This document shows positions 34,570-47,604 of a stretch of 64,000 bases of DNA, piece by piece. Source of the stretch: Zygnema circumcarinatum (Eukaryota; Streptophyta; Zygnematophyceae; Zygnematales; Zygnemataceae); contig CM074809.1 of the NCBI GenBank assembly GCA_037447605.1, positions 3,592,911 through 3,656,910 on the forward strand. The letters run 5' to 3'. The stretch's first letter is position 1. Each line of letters opens with the position of its first letter. Position numbers and translations under genes: made by a program. The notes below the pieces were generated by a model. The model was not told the DNA's origin. It did no database searches and worked only from the letters and a program-made list of their open reading frames with translations.

Positions 34570-37500
34570 TCACTTTCGATAAGTCATCGACCGATTTCCC
34601 GAGCGTGGAAACACTTGGCTTCGCTTCCCCCCTTTAAGCCCATCCTCCTCCTCCTCCCTCCCATCCCCACCCCTCCCCCTCCCCCTCCCTCCCCTTCCTC
34701 TCGCCCCCCTCCCTCTCTCCCCTCCCGTTCCCTTCCCGCCCACATCTTGATGTATGCGTTCCCGGCTTCTACCATCAATGCCCCCCATATTCAACCGTTT
34801 CCGGGCAGCTGCAAAATCATAAGCAGGAAGATCGGTGTTCTCTCCTTCCCTGACGACCGGTCCGTTATTTGCAACTTCCACCCCCGGTTCTCCGTTTAAC
34901 GGATTCCGTGCAGCCAAGCTCCTGTTTCTCTCAGAGTCATCATCAAGGGCCTTCCCTCTCCCCACTCTTTTCCCGCCGTCTTCTCTCTCCTCCATCTTCT
35001 TCCGGTCTCTCTTCCTTTGCCTTCGAGCTTTCTCGGACAACGAGAGGGGAAGTCCACCTTCTCCCACTTCTATGTCCATGTCTTCCCGTAATTCTCCCTC
35101 TCCTTTGCCTCTCTTCTCTGACCCCTCTCCCTCCCCCTGGACGTCTCTCTCTCCCTCTCTCTCTCCCAGCTCTACCACATCCTCCAACAAGAGCACGTCT
35201 TCTCCACTGGCTGCATCCCCTCCCTGCCCTCCCTCTCCTCCACTTACTTCAATGTTGCTGGTTGTGAAATGGAAATGCCCATTTCTGGTGGCTGCTTCGG
35301 AAGACGCTGTTTTTTGCATCGAACCGCTCAGTTCTGCTGCATTTGTTTCCTTTTCCTTTCCTTTTCCTTTTCCCGTTATCGCTGTCGTATGATGTTGCAG
35401 GAACGGAAGACTCATTGTACTTCGAATTTGGTTCGCTATCGCCATTGCTCGAGCTTCAGCTTCCGTGCCCTGTCGTAAACGAGAGAGAGAGAGAGAGAGA
35501 GAGTTAGAGGGGGGTTGGAGAGAGAGTGAGACAGAGACAGAAGGGAGAGATAAGGGGGAAACAAACTGACCACATTCAGCTGAAAGATTCCCCTTCTTCT
35601 CAAATTGGGGGCTAAGTGTAGGGTTTCAACCCTCACCTTCCCTTTAAGACCACCGTTTCCGAGAAAAGTTGCAAGACCCCCTTTAGCAGGCCTTAGAGAA
35701 ACCACCGCCTTTCTCCTGCCATCTTTAGTCTCTCCCTCCCCTTCCCTCTCTCCAACCTTCTGCTCTCCTTCCTCGCCCTCTTCCTTTCCCATTATGCCTT
35801 CTACCTCCCTCGCCGCAGCCCCTCCCAATTTCTCACTGCGACCTTTCTCTCTGGTCATATCCTCCCGCTCTCCCACCTCCACCTCGACTTCCGCTCTCGG
35901 CCCTGCCACCTCTCCTCCCTCCCCACTCCCATTCCCTTCTTGCCCACATTTGCCATTACTTTCACTCTCTTCCATGCTACCAAAAATCATCCCTGGTTTG
36001 CTAGCAGTCAGCTTTCCGCCATTTGCGCTTTCCACCCTTTCCTCTTCTTTCTCCTCCACCCCCGTTCCAAGTCGAACAAAGTCCTTCACCGGCACTGCCC
36101 TCCCACTCTCTGCACTCCCTCTCCCAAGTTCTGGCCTCTCTCCCACATCTCCTAACCTCACAGATGGCCTCCCTCCTCCCAGTAGTGCAGCAAGCTTACT
36201 TGACTTTTTGGCTACCACTTGGACTTGCTTCCTGTGATTGTTAGCAGCTTTTTGCTCTCCCTTACCCACGTCATTCTTTACTCGTTGAGGAACCGCCATT
36301 CCCATCTCCCTCTCACCTTCATCCCCCTCTCTCCCACCATCGCCTATTTTCTGTTCAGCAACATCTCCAGTACTGCTCCCACCATCATCCTTTCCTTTTC
36401 CTTTCCTTTCCTTTTCCTTTCCTTTCCTTTTCCTTTCCTTTCCTTTCCTTTTCCTTTTCCCGTTATCGCTGTCGTATGATGTTGCAGGAACGGAAGACTC
36501 ATTGTACTTCGAATTTGGTTCGCTATCGCCATTGCTCGAGCTTCAGCTTCCGTGCCCTGTCGTAAACGAGAGAGAGAGAGAGAGAGAGAGTTAGAGGGGG
36601 GTTGGAGAGAGAGTGAGACAGAGACAGAAGGGAGAGATAAGGGGGAAACAAACTGACCACATTCAGCTGAAAGATTCCCCTTCTTCTCAAATTGGGGGCT
36701 AAGTGTAGGGTTTCAACCCTCACCTTCCCTTTAAGACCACCGTTTCCGAGAAAAGTTGCAAGACCCCCTTTAGCAGGCCTTAGAGAAACCACCGCCTTTC
36801 TCCTGCCATCTTTAGTCTCTCCCTCCCCTTCCCTCTCTCCAACCTTCTGCTCTCCTTCCTCGCCCTCTTCCTTTCCCATTATGCCTTCTACCTCCCTCGC
36901 CGCAGCCCCTCCCAATTTCTCACTGCGACCTTTCTCTCTGGTCATATCCTCCCGCTCTCCCACCTCCACCTCGACTTCCGCTCTCGGCCCTGCCACCTCT
37001 CCTCCCTCCCCACTCCCATTCCCTTCTTGCCCACATTTGCCATTACTTTCACTCTCTTCCATGCTACCAAAAATCATCCCTGGTTTGCTAGCAGTCAGCT
37101 TTCCGCCATTTGCGCTTTCCACCCTTTCCTCTTCTTTCTCCTCCACCCCCGTTCCAAGTCGAACAAAGTCCTTCACCGGCACTGCCCTCCCACTCTCTGC
37201 ACTCCCTCTCCCAAGTTCTGGCCTCTCTCCCACATCTCCTAACCTCACAGATGGCCTCCCTCCTCCCAGTAGTGCAGCAAGCTTACTTGACTTTTTGGCT
37301 ACCACTTGGACTTGCTTCCTGTGATTGTTAGCAGCTTTTTGCTCTCCCTTACCCACGTCATTCTTTACTCGTTGAGGAACCGCCATTCCCATCTCCCTCT
37401 CACCTTCATCCCCCTCTCTCCCACCATCGCCTATTTTCTGTTCAGCAACATCTCCAGTACTGCTCCCACCATCATCCTTTCCTTTCCTTTCTACCACGGA

Positions 37501-40500
37501 AATTTCCTTATTTAATTCCTTCGTTTCTTGCCTTTCATCGACTTTACGAGTGGTTTCAGCTGCCGGAGGCCGTTCGAGCAACTGTTTAGGAAGAACTGCT
37601 TTATCTTTTGCCTCACAGATAATCTCTACAACTGCTGCTGCGTTTTTTCCAACTAATGGAGCGCTTCCACGCAAAACTGAATGCAGGGAACGAACGTCCG
37701 ATGGCATATCCTCCGCTGCAAAAACACACTTTTTAGAAAAAGTCAAAATTCCGAGTGTAAATTGAAAATTTAAATGGTTTGAAGTTTGGTTAAAACTAAA
37801 TAGACTGCTTTTGCTATTTGTTCAATCATGCCCTCCCACTCACCCAGTCGGAGGAGGAGATGGTTCGGCATAACATAGGCGGTGCTTTCGTCCTCTTCAC
37901 GAGCCATTCGGTCTCTCCATGCGTAAAGGCCCTGCAGGAGACATCATGACATGTGTCACACTTCACGTTTGAACAAACAAGGAATAAGAGAACAATCATG
38001 ATAATTCTACCTGAGTTTAAGAACTAAGTTCGGCGATAACTAAAGCAGGGTTCAAGCGGTTAAGCCAAATCAGACGCAAATTGTTCCATACATTAGTGTC
38101 TCGCGTGCAATCATCTTTCTCCGTGATCAATGCATTATCAATGTTGTGTTCATGATGTCATTGTGTTCTAGACTGCATGACGCCTGAACCACGCAACATC
38201 ACAGAGAGAGCGAGAGAGAGAGAGAGAGAGAGAGAGAGCTGGAATTTGGGAATGTTAAGGATGAACAAGAGTTCAATTACTGACCGCGAGTACGGCCTGC
38301 TGATGAGGAGCCAAACTCCTGCCAAGGGACCTGCTAATCCGCCCACAGCAATGCTATTGGCAGTCTTTAAACTCAGACTTAACCAACAAAGGCTTGATGC
38401 CAAACTCAAGTAAAGAGCTGCCTTTACCATCCCTCACATTCCCTCCTTACTGAACTTCTTTAATATGCCATAAAGCGAGAAAAAAGAGAAAGCGGAGAGC
38501 GAGTGTGAAAAGGAGAGGCAGAGGGCGAGAGAGAGAGAGAGTGACCGCAAAAAGGAACATCACATAACAGATATCCTTTCCACTTTAGCTCATCACATGA
38601 ATGGCAAACTGTATGGCAAGATGAATGCGAATTCTCACATGTACAGCTTCAAATAAGAGGTTTCCGTAAAGATGTCCTTCTCGTACAACTGTAAGCAGAT
38701 ATTCCGGCTGCGATGAAGCACCTGCCATGCATGCCAAGCCCATCAAAGGCAAATACTCGCTTCATTCCTATGGAAGAAACGCTCCCCTCCTTAGTCCATT
38801 TTCATTAACACAAAGTTCGAAACAATTCACAATTTGGCTTTCCATCAAACATTGGCCCAATTCTCCTCATCTCTCTCCCTTCTCCCTTTTCTCCCAAACG
38901 AGCCCTCACCTCCAAAACGAGGGAGTTTCCTGTCTCCTTCTCTTCTCCTTCTCTCAGCAGCCTAACTCTTAGCTGGTCGTAAATGAACAGCAAGTAGTGG
39001 GTGTCCTCCCGCGCATATCTGCTCAAAGGAGAAGAGAATGTCCTCAATAAAATGAACCGAAGCACTTCCTGAATCCTGAAACCCCTTTTGACCTTTGACC
39101 TATTTCAGGGCCCTTGGGAGGGGGCTCACTCACTTAAGCATTTCGGGTGGAAAAGGACGAATGCGCCAATCTGCGAGCTGGTATCTGCATAGAAATGACG
39201 ACGGGTTGATTAATGACATTAAACACAACTGAAAGTAAATCAGATTTCACACGTAGCTTGGGTTAAACAGACTCTTCTTTAATGACAGAGTACTACTGAG
39301 CTAATACAGGGACGGACCTCTTATCTGCCGCCACCTGGCAAAAATGGTGGAGGAGAAATGCAAGGCTGTGCGATCCCATTTGAAGAACTCGTGACGCCTG
39401 TCACTCCGCAAATCATAAAAAGGAATAAATACATGACAAAAAGCACTTCATGAAAAATGTTTCCGCATATTTGATGACATGTAGCGTCGAACACAGTCGT
39501 TTGATTTTAGTCATCCTAACAAAAATGTGGGCATGATCACTGACTAATCGGCTAACAAAAACACATATTACCTGACCAGTATCAAAGAGATTTGCGACAT
39601 ATATTCCGAAATCGCATTGTAGCCACAAGATGTCTCGATCTGCCCCATGCATCACCTGCAACGGAACAAAAAAAAAAAAGGGTGAACCAAACCACTCTTC
39701 ATAGGGAAAAGTCAAAACAGCGAAAGTTTAAACGATTTTGCAGTAGTGTGAGCCGCAACCCGTCTAATCCTCACCTTAAGTTTCCGATGATCGGCAAAAA
39801 GGGGGCCAAGGGTGGGCCCCACATGGCTGCGGAGGGCCAAAGTGTCGACAACAAAGTCTTCATCTCGGGTGGATATTTGCATGAGACAGACAAATCCCTG
39901 AAAGGAGCGGTAGCTATGGTGCTCCAAATCAACCTGCCAGTCAACAAGCAATCATTACTGTCGTCTCCCGTTGACTTCGCCAAAATTTAGAGAATCTGCG
40001 TTATCTAACGCCGCGTTTCTTTCATGACAAAGGAGAAAAGGGAAGATGAACGGAAGAAGGTGGTGAAAGCGCACTGCAAACTCCTGCACAGCCTGCAGCT
40101 TGGCAGCCATGGCTTGGAGCTCCGGAAGCGTTTCGATGAAAGTGAATGGTGTCTTTTCAAGCGGGAGAGGTGATCGTATTGAACCCTCAATTTCCAACTG
40201 CCAGTCGGGATACTGCAAATGCAATAACTGCGCCTGATAGCAAACAAACCACATCTAGGGTTTTAGACGTTTTGGATTTCCATGAGTTAAGTTTCTTGCA
40301 TGTGATCATAACATAGTTTGTGGGAATAAACGGTAGCTTGATTGCATGACTTTATCAATAAAGTTTACCACTTTTCTGCACTACCCAATTTCGACAATTG
40401 TGATGCACCCTTTTAAACCCAAATTCCAATAAAGCCCGCTATCCTGCCAACATTGAGTCGAGCCAAGCTGACCCTAATTTTCTCAGAAGCGGCAAATTCC

Positions 40501-41565
40501 AAACATAAAATGTTGTATGCTAAAAAAAACATGATAACTGTAACCATCCCTACTTCTGAAAACATCCAAGCTTTTCTATTTCCACCCTTCACCAGCAACA
40601 AGGGACAAGCCTCCTCCCCCAAAACCCCCTTCATTCCAAACTTCCTTCCTTCGCCTTATCCAAAAGCTACCCCAGAATGTTCCTGCTTGTTCCGACTTTG
40701 CGCTTCCAATTTCAATGACAATCTTTCAGGTTATGAACTCTTAATCAAGTACCTGAAGAGGATGACTTCTCGACGGAGAGCCGGCCGGCGCTAACACCCC
40801 CAACCTCCTTGCGTGCTCTTCCAAAACCTGAAACTTATTTCCCAAACCCTCCCCTCTTTTCGAGCCTTTGTCGTTACTTTCAACCGCATTCCCTTCAACA
40901 GCAGAAGGGGCGTCGGAATCCATGGCCACCCCAGGCAGCCATGGCTGCGGCAACTCAAAACTCAGCTTCTCTGGATGCTGAAAGGGATGATTCGAGTTGT
41001 CAATAGGAGGGCAGAAGGTCTCCTGCGGCCGAGCGAGAGAGGCGACATGGAAGGGAATTGCTGCTGCAGGGCCTCTCCCTCTGCCGAACTTGCTTTTCCA
41101 GCTGCCACGTGGCGCACCCTCTCGCTCATTGAGCTCTATAGGAACAAGCTCCCGGCCATGGCGTCCTCCTGCTTCCGCCTTTCGCTTCTTGTAGAAAGCA
41201 TCAAGGGCCGTGTCTACAAGCTCGAGCCGATCATCCTGGACATTGACGAGCCACTCCATGGCGTCCTCCTCGGCTCCAGCCGCAGCTGCTGCGGCGGGCC
41301 ATGGAGTGGATGGGGGGGCGAACCGGCGGAGGAGAGAAGCGCTACGCTGCCGGATTTTCTCTGCATTTTCTTTAAATTCGGGGAAGTTGGAGAAGAAGTG
41401 GTGATCTTCTCCAACAGGAAGAAACCCTAAACAGCGCACGAGCTCACTTACGCCGGCGGCCAGCGGCCCTTCGAGCTCCGCGAGGACTTGCCGAGCGGCC
41501 TCCGCTTCTGCAGATGCAGGAACAAAAGGCTTCTGCGGCGGCACTGGCTTCTTCTCGGACGCCAT
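34570..41565 (-). CDS. RRP6L: RRP6/EXOSC10-like 3'-5' exoribonuclease
   Basis: Nuclear exosome-associated DEDDy nuclease. Exons: 41565-40753, 40212-40075, 39933-39775, 39655-39572, 39397-39318, 39184-39134, 39018-38910, 38721-38639, 38330-38285, 37931-37844, 37715-36724 and 35469-34570; the sum is 3,543 nt, frame intact, 1,180 residues. Domains: N-terminal PMC2NT-like region (exon 1), exonuclease with [21 protein letters not shown] and [10 protein letters not shown] (the D-E-D-D and Tyr residues), HRDC region ([32 protein letters not shown]) and a basic tail ending in [10 protein letters not shown]. This model must skip a second copy of the exon 11/intron/exon 12 boundary (1,087-bp tandem duplication, 35386-37559). 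If the nearer acceptor at 36556 is used instead, the frame breaks after the duplication junction. ATG 41565 sits in a CGCCATGG context. Confidence 0.92.
35386..37559. repeat. 1,087-bp direct tandem duplication inside RRP6-like gene
   Basis: The segment around 35386-36472 recurs at 36473-37559 with essentially identical sequence (for example the Leu/Pro-rich stretch at 35605 recurs at 36692, and the last-exon acceptor at 35469 recurs at 36556). The junction lies in a CCTTTT/CCTTTCC pyrimidine tract (about 36390-36460). The unit contains the 3' part of the large exon, a short intron with a GA microsatellite, and the start of the last exon. Confidence 0.92.
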
Positions 41566-42314
41566 GGCGGGCGGGCGGCCGACAGAAGGAGTCGGGGAGG
41601 AAGGCAACAGGAGCCCTTAGCCCTAATTTTTCAGTGGGAGCTTTTGGAGGAAGCGCGGGAGGGCGCCACGTGGCGTCATGGAGTGACTTCCCATTGGCTG
41701 TACGGTCACTTCTGCAGTTGATCCTGGATCTACTTGTTGCTCCTGGTACTGTACTGTCGATTTTGGAAGTGGATCCACTTGAATTAGGTTGGTTCCATAA
41801 CAGGGAACTGTCGAAATACACACAGTTGCAGTTCCAGTTCCGAACTGCACTGTTCTATGTGAACGGGCGTTTCCATGTGCTGGGACTCAGTTTAAAGGAA
41901 GGCTTTCTTGAAGACAGGAAGGTTCGTGCGAGGCTTCGCGAGTTTAGGTCTGATCCGTTTTGTGATGGGCTAGAGCCAGTCACGGCGCAACGTCGCACGT
42001 GCGACATGGTAATATAAATCAAGCGAGGCCACGGTGGCAGGGAGTGTGAAACGAAAGCAGAAAAGAAGGAGAGGTAAAGGGAGAGGAGGGTGAGAAGAGG
42101 AACCCCCAAGAAGCAGGATATCGGAGGGAGGGAGGGAGGGAGGGAGGGAGGGAAGAGGAAGGAGGGAGGAGGGGGGAAGGGAGGGAAGAGGAGGGAGGGA
42201 GGGAGGGAAGAGGAAGGAGGGAGGAGGGAGGGAGGAAGGGAGGGAGAGAGGGAAGAGGGAGGAGGGAGGGAGATAGTAGAGAAGAGAGAGACGTAAGGGC
42301 GCGGAGGAAACAGA

Positions 42315-43897
42315 ATGGCAGCAAACGCGGAGCCATCTTTCCCGGCTCCGCCAAAAATCGTGCCTCCGTTCACTCTGGAAACAGCAAAGGCCAAAGTCAA
42401 GGTTGTTGCACCTTCCCTTGAAGGTTACTATTGCAGTATCGAAAGTCGTTAAAAAGGAGGTATTTTTCTGTGAAAATAAATGAACAAATGGCTTCTATTG
42501 GGGCGATTTAATCATAGCGTTCAGGTCGCAGGAAATTCCAGATTGTTGAGTGCGCAAGTACCATTAAGAGAACTTTAGTTAATTAGTCTACAACCTTAAT
42601 TAGAACTTTAGTGCCGAATTATTTTTCTTCTTTCTCAGACCTAGCTGCACTACTATTATTTGCAATGTTCTTATAATTTAATTCAAGTAGTTGCACAAAT
42701 AGAGCGCAGAGACTCTGAGATTTAGTCGAAGTTTTCCACCCGGCCATGCAATGCAGGCGGCGGAAAACGCATGGAACAGTCGGAACCCTGAACGGGTCGC
42801 GCTCGCGTACACGGAAGACTCCGATTGGCGGAATCGAACCGAGTTCCTTGTGGGGCGGGAGGCAATAAAGGAATTTTTACGGAGAAAATGGGCAAAGGAG
42901 CATGACTACCGGCTCATGAAGGAGCTCTGGTATGTCGTTTCAAGCTTTAAAATGAAAAAAATAGACGAAGAAACCGTAAAACTTGTCAGTTTTATGATGA
43001 CTTTTGCAAATTGGAAATAGGGGGGGTCAGACTTAACACATGGGCGAATCAATTTCGTACGCCTGTCAGGTGAATTAAGCATTGGCTAGGTACGCATTTC
43101 GGTACGGCTGGGTTCGGCGGAGCCGCGGATCCCCATCCGGAATTCGTACGCGAAACTTTGACTTTTAGTATACTAAATACGGGAATTTAGTACGCTCCGG
43201 GCTAAGTCTGACTCCCCCCCTTAATGTGTGCAGGTGCTTTACGGACAACCGAATCGCGGTCCGATTTGAGTATGAATGGCACGATGAAACCAAGCAATGG
43301 TTTCGCACGCATGGAAACGAGGTACAGTACTTGTGAACCTTTCCTTCCGTCTTAAGTTGCTGAAGTTGCTGGGCTGGTATCGATTCCATGAAGGGTTAGT
43401 CAGTCAGTCAGTCAGTCAGTGTGAGATTTGATATCAGTAATATGGTATTACAACGCTAAAGCGTGGACATATATCGTGTTAGCGGTTGTGAAGGGTTCCA
43501 TCATGAGGGCTCATTGCGGGCCAAGTGGAGGAGGATGTGCAGCTTTGGGAGTTCGATGAAGAAGGGTTGATGCGGCGACGGGATATGTCGGCAAATGGTG
43601 GGCTTGCTCGGATACTAGTGCCGCATGAGTTCATGTTCTTGTTGTTCTCTAGCAATTGATGCATCTTGGCACCTTCGCTTGCTAAACAGCCACTGAAGGT
43701 TCAGATCATGTTGGGAAAGGTTTGAGTGAAGTGTGAGCTTCCTCACCTGCATCGATGCGGATAGCGCACTTTGTGTTGGGTTTTCGATCCGTTCGATTTT
43801 TGACCCTGAACCCCAAATGCTTTCTCGATTGTTTGCAGATTATCCGATAAGTGAGCACGAGCGGCGGTACCGGTGGGAGCGGACCGGCTCGTCTTGA
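42315..43897 (+). CDS. DUF1348 / NTF2-like family protein
   Basis: Small SnoaL/NTF2-fold protein of the DUF1348 family, of unknown function and common in bacteria, fungi and plants. Exons: 42315-42401, 42757-42929, 43234-43321, 43543-43597, 43839-43897 (TGA); all phases fit, 153 residues, the usual length. Family landmarks: [86 protein letters not shown] and [13 protein letters not shown]. Divergent from the RRP6-like gene with about 750 bp between starts. The 5' leader at 42122-42285 is a GGGA/GGAA-rich tract. Confidence 0.9.
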
Positions 43898-45059
43898 ATT
43901 GGAAGGAGAGGATTCGTCCGTGGCCGAACATGGAAGCGAGGGAGAGAAACCGTTTGACCACTTTTTGAAAGTCCTTCTGCCTTCCCTTTCTCTTTCTTTC
44001 TCTCTCTCTTCAGAGAGAGAAAGAGAGCAAGGGGCTTAGCGGGGTTGAGCTCCAATATGGATGGGTTAGGATGCAATGCGGACCTCTGTGCGTACAAACA
44101 GCGGCTTAGCTTTATGTGAGCTCTAAAAACTTCCGTTTAAAGAAATGGAAAAAAAAAAAAAGGGACTTGTCATAACTGCCTGAAGATTTTGGTGTTGAAA
44201 TGAACAGGGCGGGATAGTGCTCTATAGCTCTCGTTGCATGTGACAGTTCCAGTACCAGTTTTCCCAACAGTTGGCAGCACATCTGCACTTGGAACAAAAG
44301 AACACCGTTCAGTTACAGTTCCAGCGCAGTTATGTAATTCTGTACGAGCGATGACGTGGAACCATATTGGGAGCCACGCCACGCAACGAGGCGGACGAGG
44401 TCAGCCGTCCGATCAGCATCTTGGCCGTCCGACTAGTAGATACCACCGTCCGATCAGCATCTTTGCCATTCCATCGGTGAACTTTCACCGTCCGATTCGA
44501 TTCGACCTCCATTGGCGACGTCACGACGTGGCTGCCACCGTCACCGCAGGACATGCTGTCTGCCACGTCAGCAGTCCCTAAGCTTCTGCGATGCCAAGAA
44601 CTTACGTACACGTGCGTCATGCTACGCTTTTTATGGCGTCATACTTGCACAATTGGAAGCTTCCGCGCAAGGCCGCATGCAGGCCCAAAGTGACAAAAGC
44701 CCTCAGGCGCGAAAGCTTTCAATGGCCCGCCAAAAAAACACTTTATCTCTGCCCGAATCCGCCATCACACTGGTTACGGGGCGCGTAACATCGACATTGC
44801 TATTTCTTTTCTGGTCCGACTCTCCTACGGGCAGGAAAAAACTTTCCGCCCTTGCGTGGAGAAAACGCGTCCTCCCATACGGTACGCGACTGACACGCGT
44901 CCACGTAGTTCCGTACATCTGGTACTAAATGGCCGTACATGACCTAGCAGTATCCGTACTGTACGAACCAACCTCCAAATACTGTACTGTAGCCCTATAT
45001 TGCCTCCCTCCCTCCCTGCCTATCTTTCCCTCTCTCCCTTTCTCAGTATCGCAGCAGCC
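43898..45059. promoter_or_regulatory. Intergenic region upstream of the SURNod19-like gene
   Basis: Contains AGTTCCAGT-type repeats (44240-44330), repeated CCGTCCGATCAGCATCT words (44400-44480) and a GTAC cluster at 44875-44990 (CCATACGGTACGCG, TCCGTACTGTACGAACC) close to the start at 45060. A promoter role is inference. Confidence 0.35.
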
Positions 45060-47604
45060 ATGGCTCCCAGGGTGCAGACGCGCCCCCTGTTCATCGCAGC
45101 CTTCTTCCTGCTCTCACCTCTCTCCGCCATGGCTGGAGGAGGTGAAGTTCTGACCGCGAGTTTCTTGTCTGAGCCTTTCCGTCTCTCCCCCGGGCAGGTC
45201 CACAAGAAGTTCTATGGACCTCTCCCTATGCCGAAAGGCCACATCGCTCTCCGCAGCCTGAACGCGGAGCTCGTAGATGAATCAGGAGCGTCCGTCCCCC
45301 TCAGCGAAGTCTATCTTCACCATTGGATTTCTGCTCCTGCCTATGTGGCGGAGGGTGTAGTAGAGCAGGGAGAGAAGCCCTTGGGAGCTTCAGCGGAAGG
45401 AGAGGACGGTGTTTCTGCCGTCGCAGCCATGGATATTAGCGCTGTTGCAGCGGCAGGGAAGGAGGACGTTATGTCGACTGGAGGATTTTGCAACAGTGGG
45501 GGAAAGTTAATGCCTTTCTTCGGAGTGGGAGCGGAGACGCGAAGAACAATAATGGAGTTTCCGGCTCCGTTTGGAGTCGAAATCGGGAACCCTAAAACTA
45601 TTCCGGTTGGGAAGAAGCTAATCTGGTGGTCTGAAATTCATGCTATTGATACAAGGGGAGCTTTGAACCCCAAGGCGTGTCTTGAATGTAGATGCGATGT
45701 GTACAATACCACAGTGACAGAGAGGGGAAACCCACTTCCGGAGGGGTATATTGGCGGACTTCTGTGCTGTTATGAGGGTTCTTACTGCCAAGTAAAAGAT
45801 GGGTATGTTGGAGAGAGGAAGACTTACTACCTCAGGTATACCGTGAAGTGGCTTCCGATGAGCTCGTGCATAGTTCCGGCTCAAGTGATGATCTTCGATG
45901 TCACCGACTGTAAGGTATTTAATCAATTGTGTGATTGGTTTTCTGCCTAGAGTCGTCTTTTGGATTCAGTAAACCACTGTGGGAGATAGAGAGCAGTTTG
46001 CGATTGAACTTGAACTTCTCCTTAAAACTGAAGCTTGAAGACATTGCGCAGCTTTAACTTTCTGTCAGTTGTGTGCGTGTTCCATTCTGGAATGTGTAAA
46101 TGTAACCCAGCGTGTCTTGGATGGTATTTGCAGATTGAATACAATGTTGACAGCTGTCAGGAGGAGAGTGGTCGACTGGGAGACTGCATGGACATGAAAA
46201 AGCTGAATATTGTTTTCCCACATAGTGGAAGGCTCGTCTATGCTGTGGGCCACCAGCACGTAGGAGCTACAGGAATTGCTCTAAAACGCCAGGTATACGG
46301 TTGGTTAGTTACTTGGTCTGGTTATAAGATTATTTCGCTGTTACTTTAATCTAGTTATCAAGCTAGTATCAGTATATTTCTGGAAACCCTATTCCTCTAA
46401 TCTCGCTCATTTACTCTTGCTTTTAGTCAACCGTTGCAAGTTCTTTGCTTGCTCGTCTGTCGTCTCTTTTCAAGTAATAAACCTGAAAACTCTGCAACTC
46501 TTTAGATTTTAATGATGCTGGACACTCTGAAACTCCTGTCCTTGACTTACTCTCATTTTTCGCTTCTCCTGCAGAATGGGGAACTCCTTTGCAGCTCAGT
46601 CCCTATCTATGGTGTTGGCAGTGAAGCAGGCGATGAAGCAGGCTATGTTACCGGCATGGAAACATGTCTTTTTGATTCGGACTATCCGCGCCTGTCCGAA
46701 AATGAAAGCATTTCCATCAGTTCAAGCTACAGCAAGCTCGGAGGAGGACACACGGGAGTGATGGGATTCTACTATATCGCAGTGGCCGTAGATGGGGATT
46801 ATTCACCTGATTCGGAATGCAAGCAGCCGCAGGACTTGCTGGTGGATGCCCTCCAACAATCTTTAGAAGAGGTAAATTCATTCAAACCTCTCTTTCCAAG
46901 AGATATAAGATAGGCAAGCAGATAATCCATCCGAGTATAGGGTTTTTTCAGCGACCTTACCCGACTCGTCTCGACTCTCAGTGGTATGGTCGGAAGGAAA
47001 GTGAACTGAGTTCAGTATGGGGTTTGGGGGTTTACGAGTGGACAGCCGATTGGAGGGGCTGTGGCTATTGGCTGCTTTCTGTTGGTCCTTGGAGCTGGAG
47101 GTCTGGGGGCTTTTGCTCCCCTGCTGCAGCACTACTGCGTCACTCGCTCTTACATGGTAGATGCGCAGATATGCCGTTTATTAGTGGTTGGATTATCCAC
47201 AAATTTGGGAGCTTTAGAATCCCAAAATTAGGATCACTTTGTGGGCTTTTGCCCTAAACTCACGAGTACAACAAGCTTTACACGACTTCCGGAACCTTTG
47301 ACTTCTCACCTTCTTTCAGGAGTAAGGAGTCGGGACGTCCTGTTCTTGAGGTAGGAGGGGGAGAGAGTAAGAGAGCGATAGAGAGGGAAGGTTTATTCGA
47401 GAAACCAGAAATGGGTTGACCAAATGTCAATGTGTGCTGGCATGGCAGGTCCGAAACGATGACATATGGCGAGTCTCCCTTTGGGGAGGTTTCGGCGGCT
47501 TCTTGATCGGTATGGTCTCTGCAGGAGGGGTTTTCTGCCTCGCCTTCATCCTGTGGAGGCAGGAGCATTCCACCATGGCCTACGTTTCCGTAGCTTCAGC
47601 TTGA
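45060..47604 (+). CDS. SURNod19-like stress-up-regulated Nod 19 protein
   Basis: Plant protein family named after stress up-regulated Nod 19; biochemical role unknown. Exons: 45060-45914, 46134-46292, 46575-46871, 47449-47604 (TGA); frame intact, 488 residues. A signal peptide (RPLFIAAFFLLSPLSAMA) and a C-terminal membrane segment (FLIGMVSAGGVFCLAFIL) suggest a type I membrane protein with a large Cys-rich luminal or outer domain (CRCDVYNTT, GGLLCCYEGSYCQV, HQHVGATGIAL). Family phrases such as LHHWISAP and GAETRRT are present. An Ala/Gly-rich insert (about residues 105-135) interrupts the N-terminal part. Upstream, 44875-44990 is rich in GTAC motifs. Confidence 0.9.

Noticed and set aside
34835-37324. 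Plus-strand Ser/Pro-rich open frames
   Set aside because: Antisense shadows of the acidic, low-complexity C-terminal exons of the RRP6-like gene.
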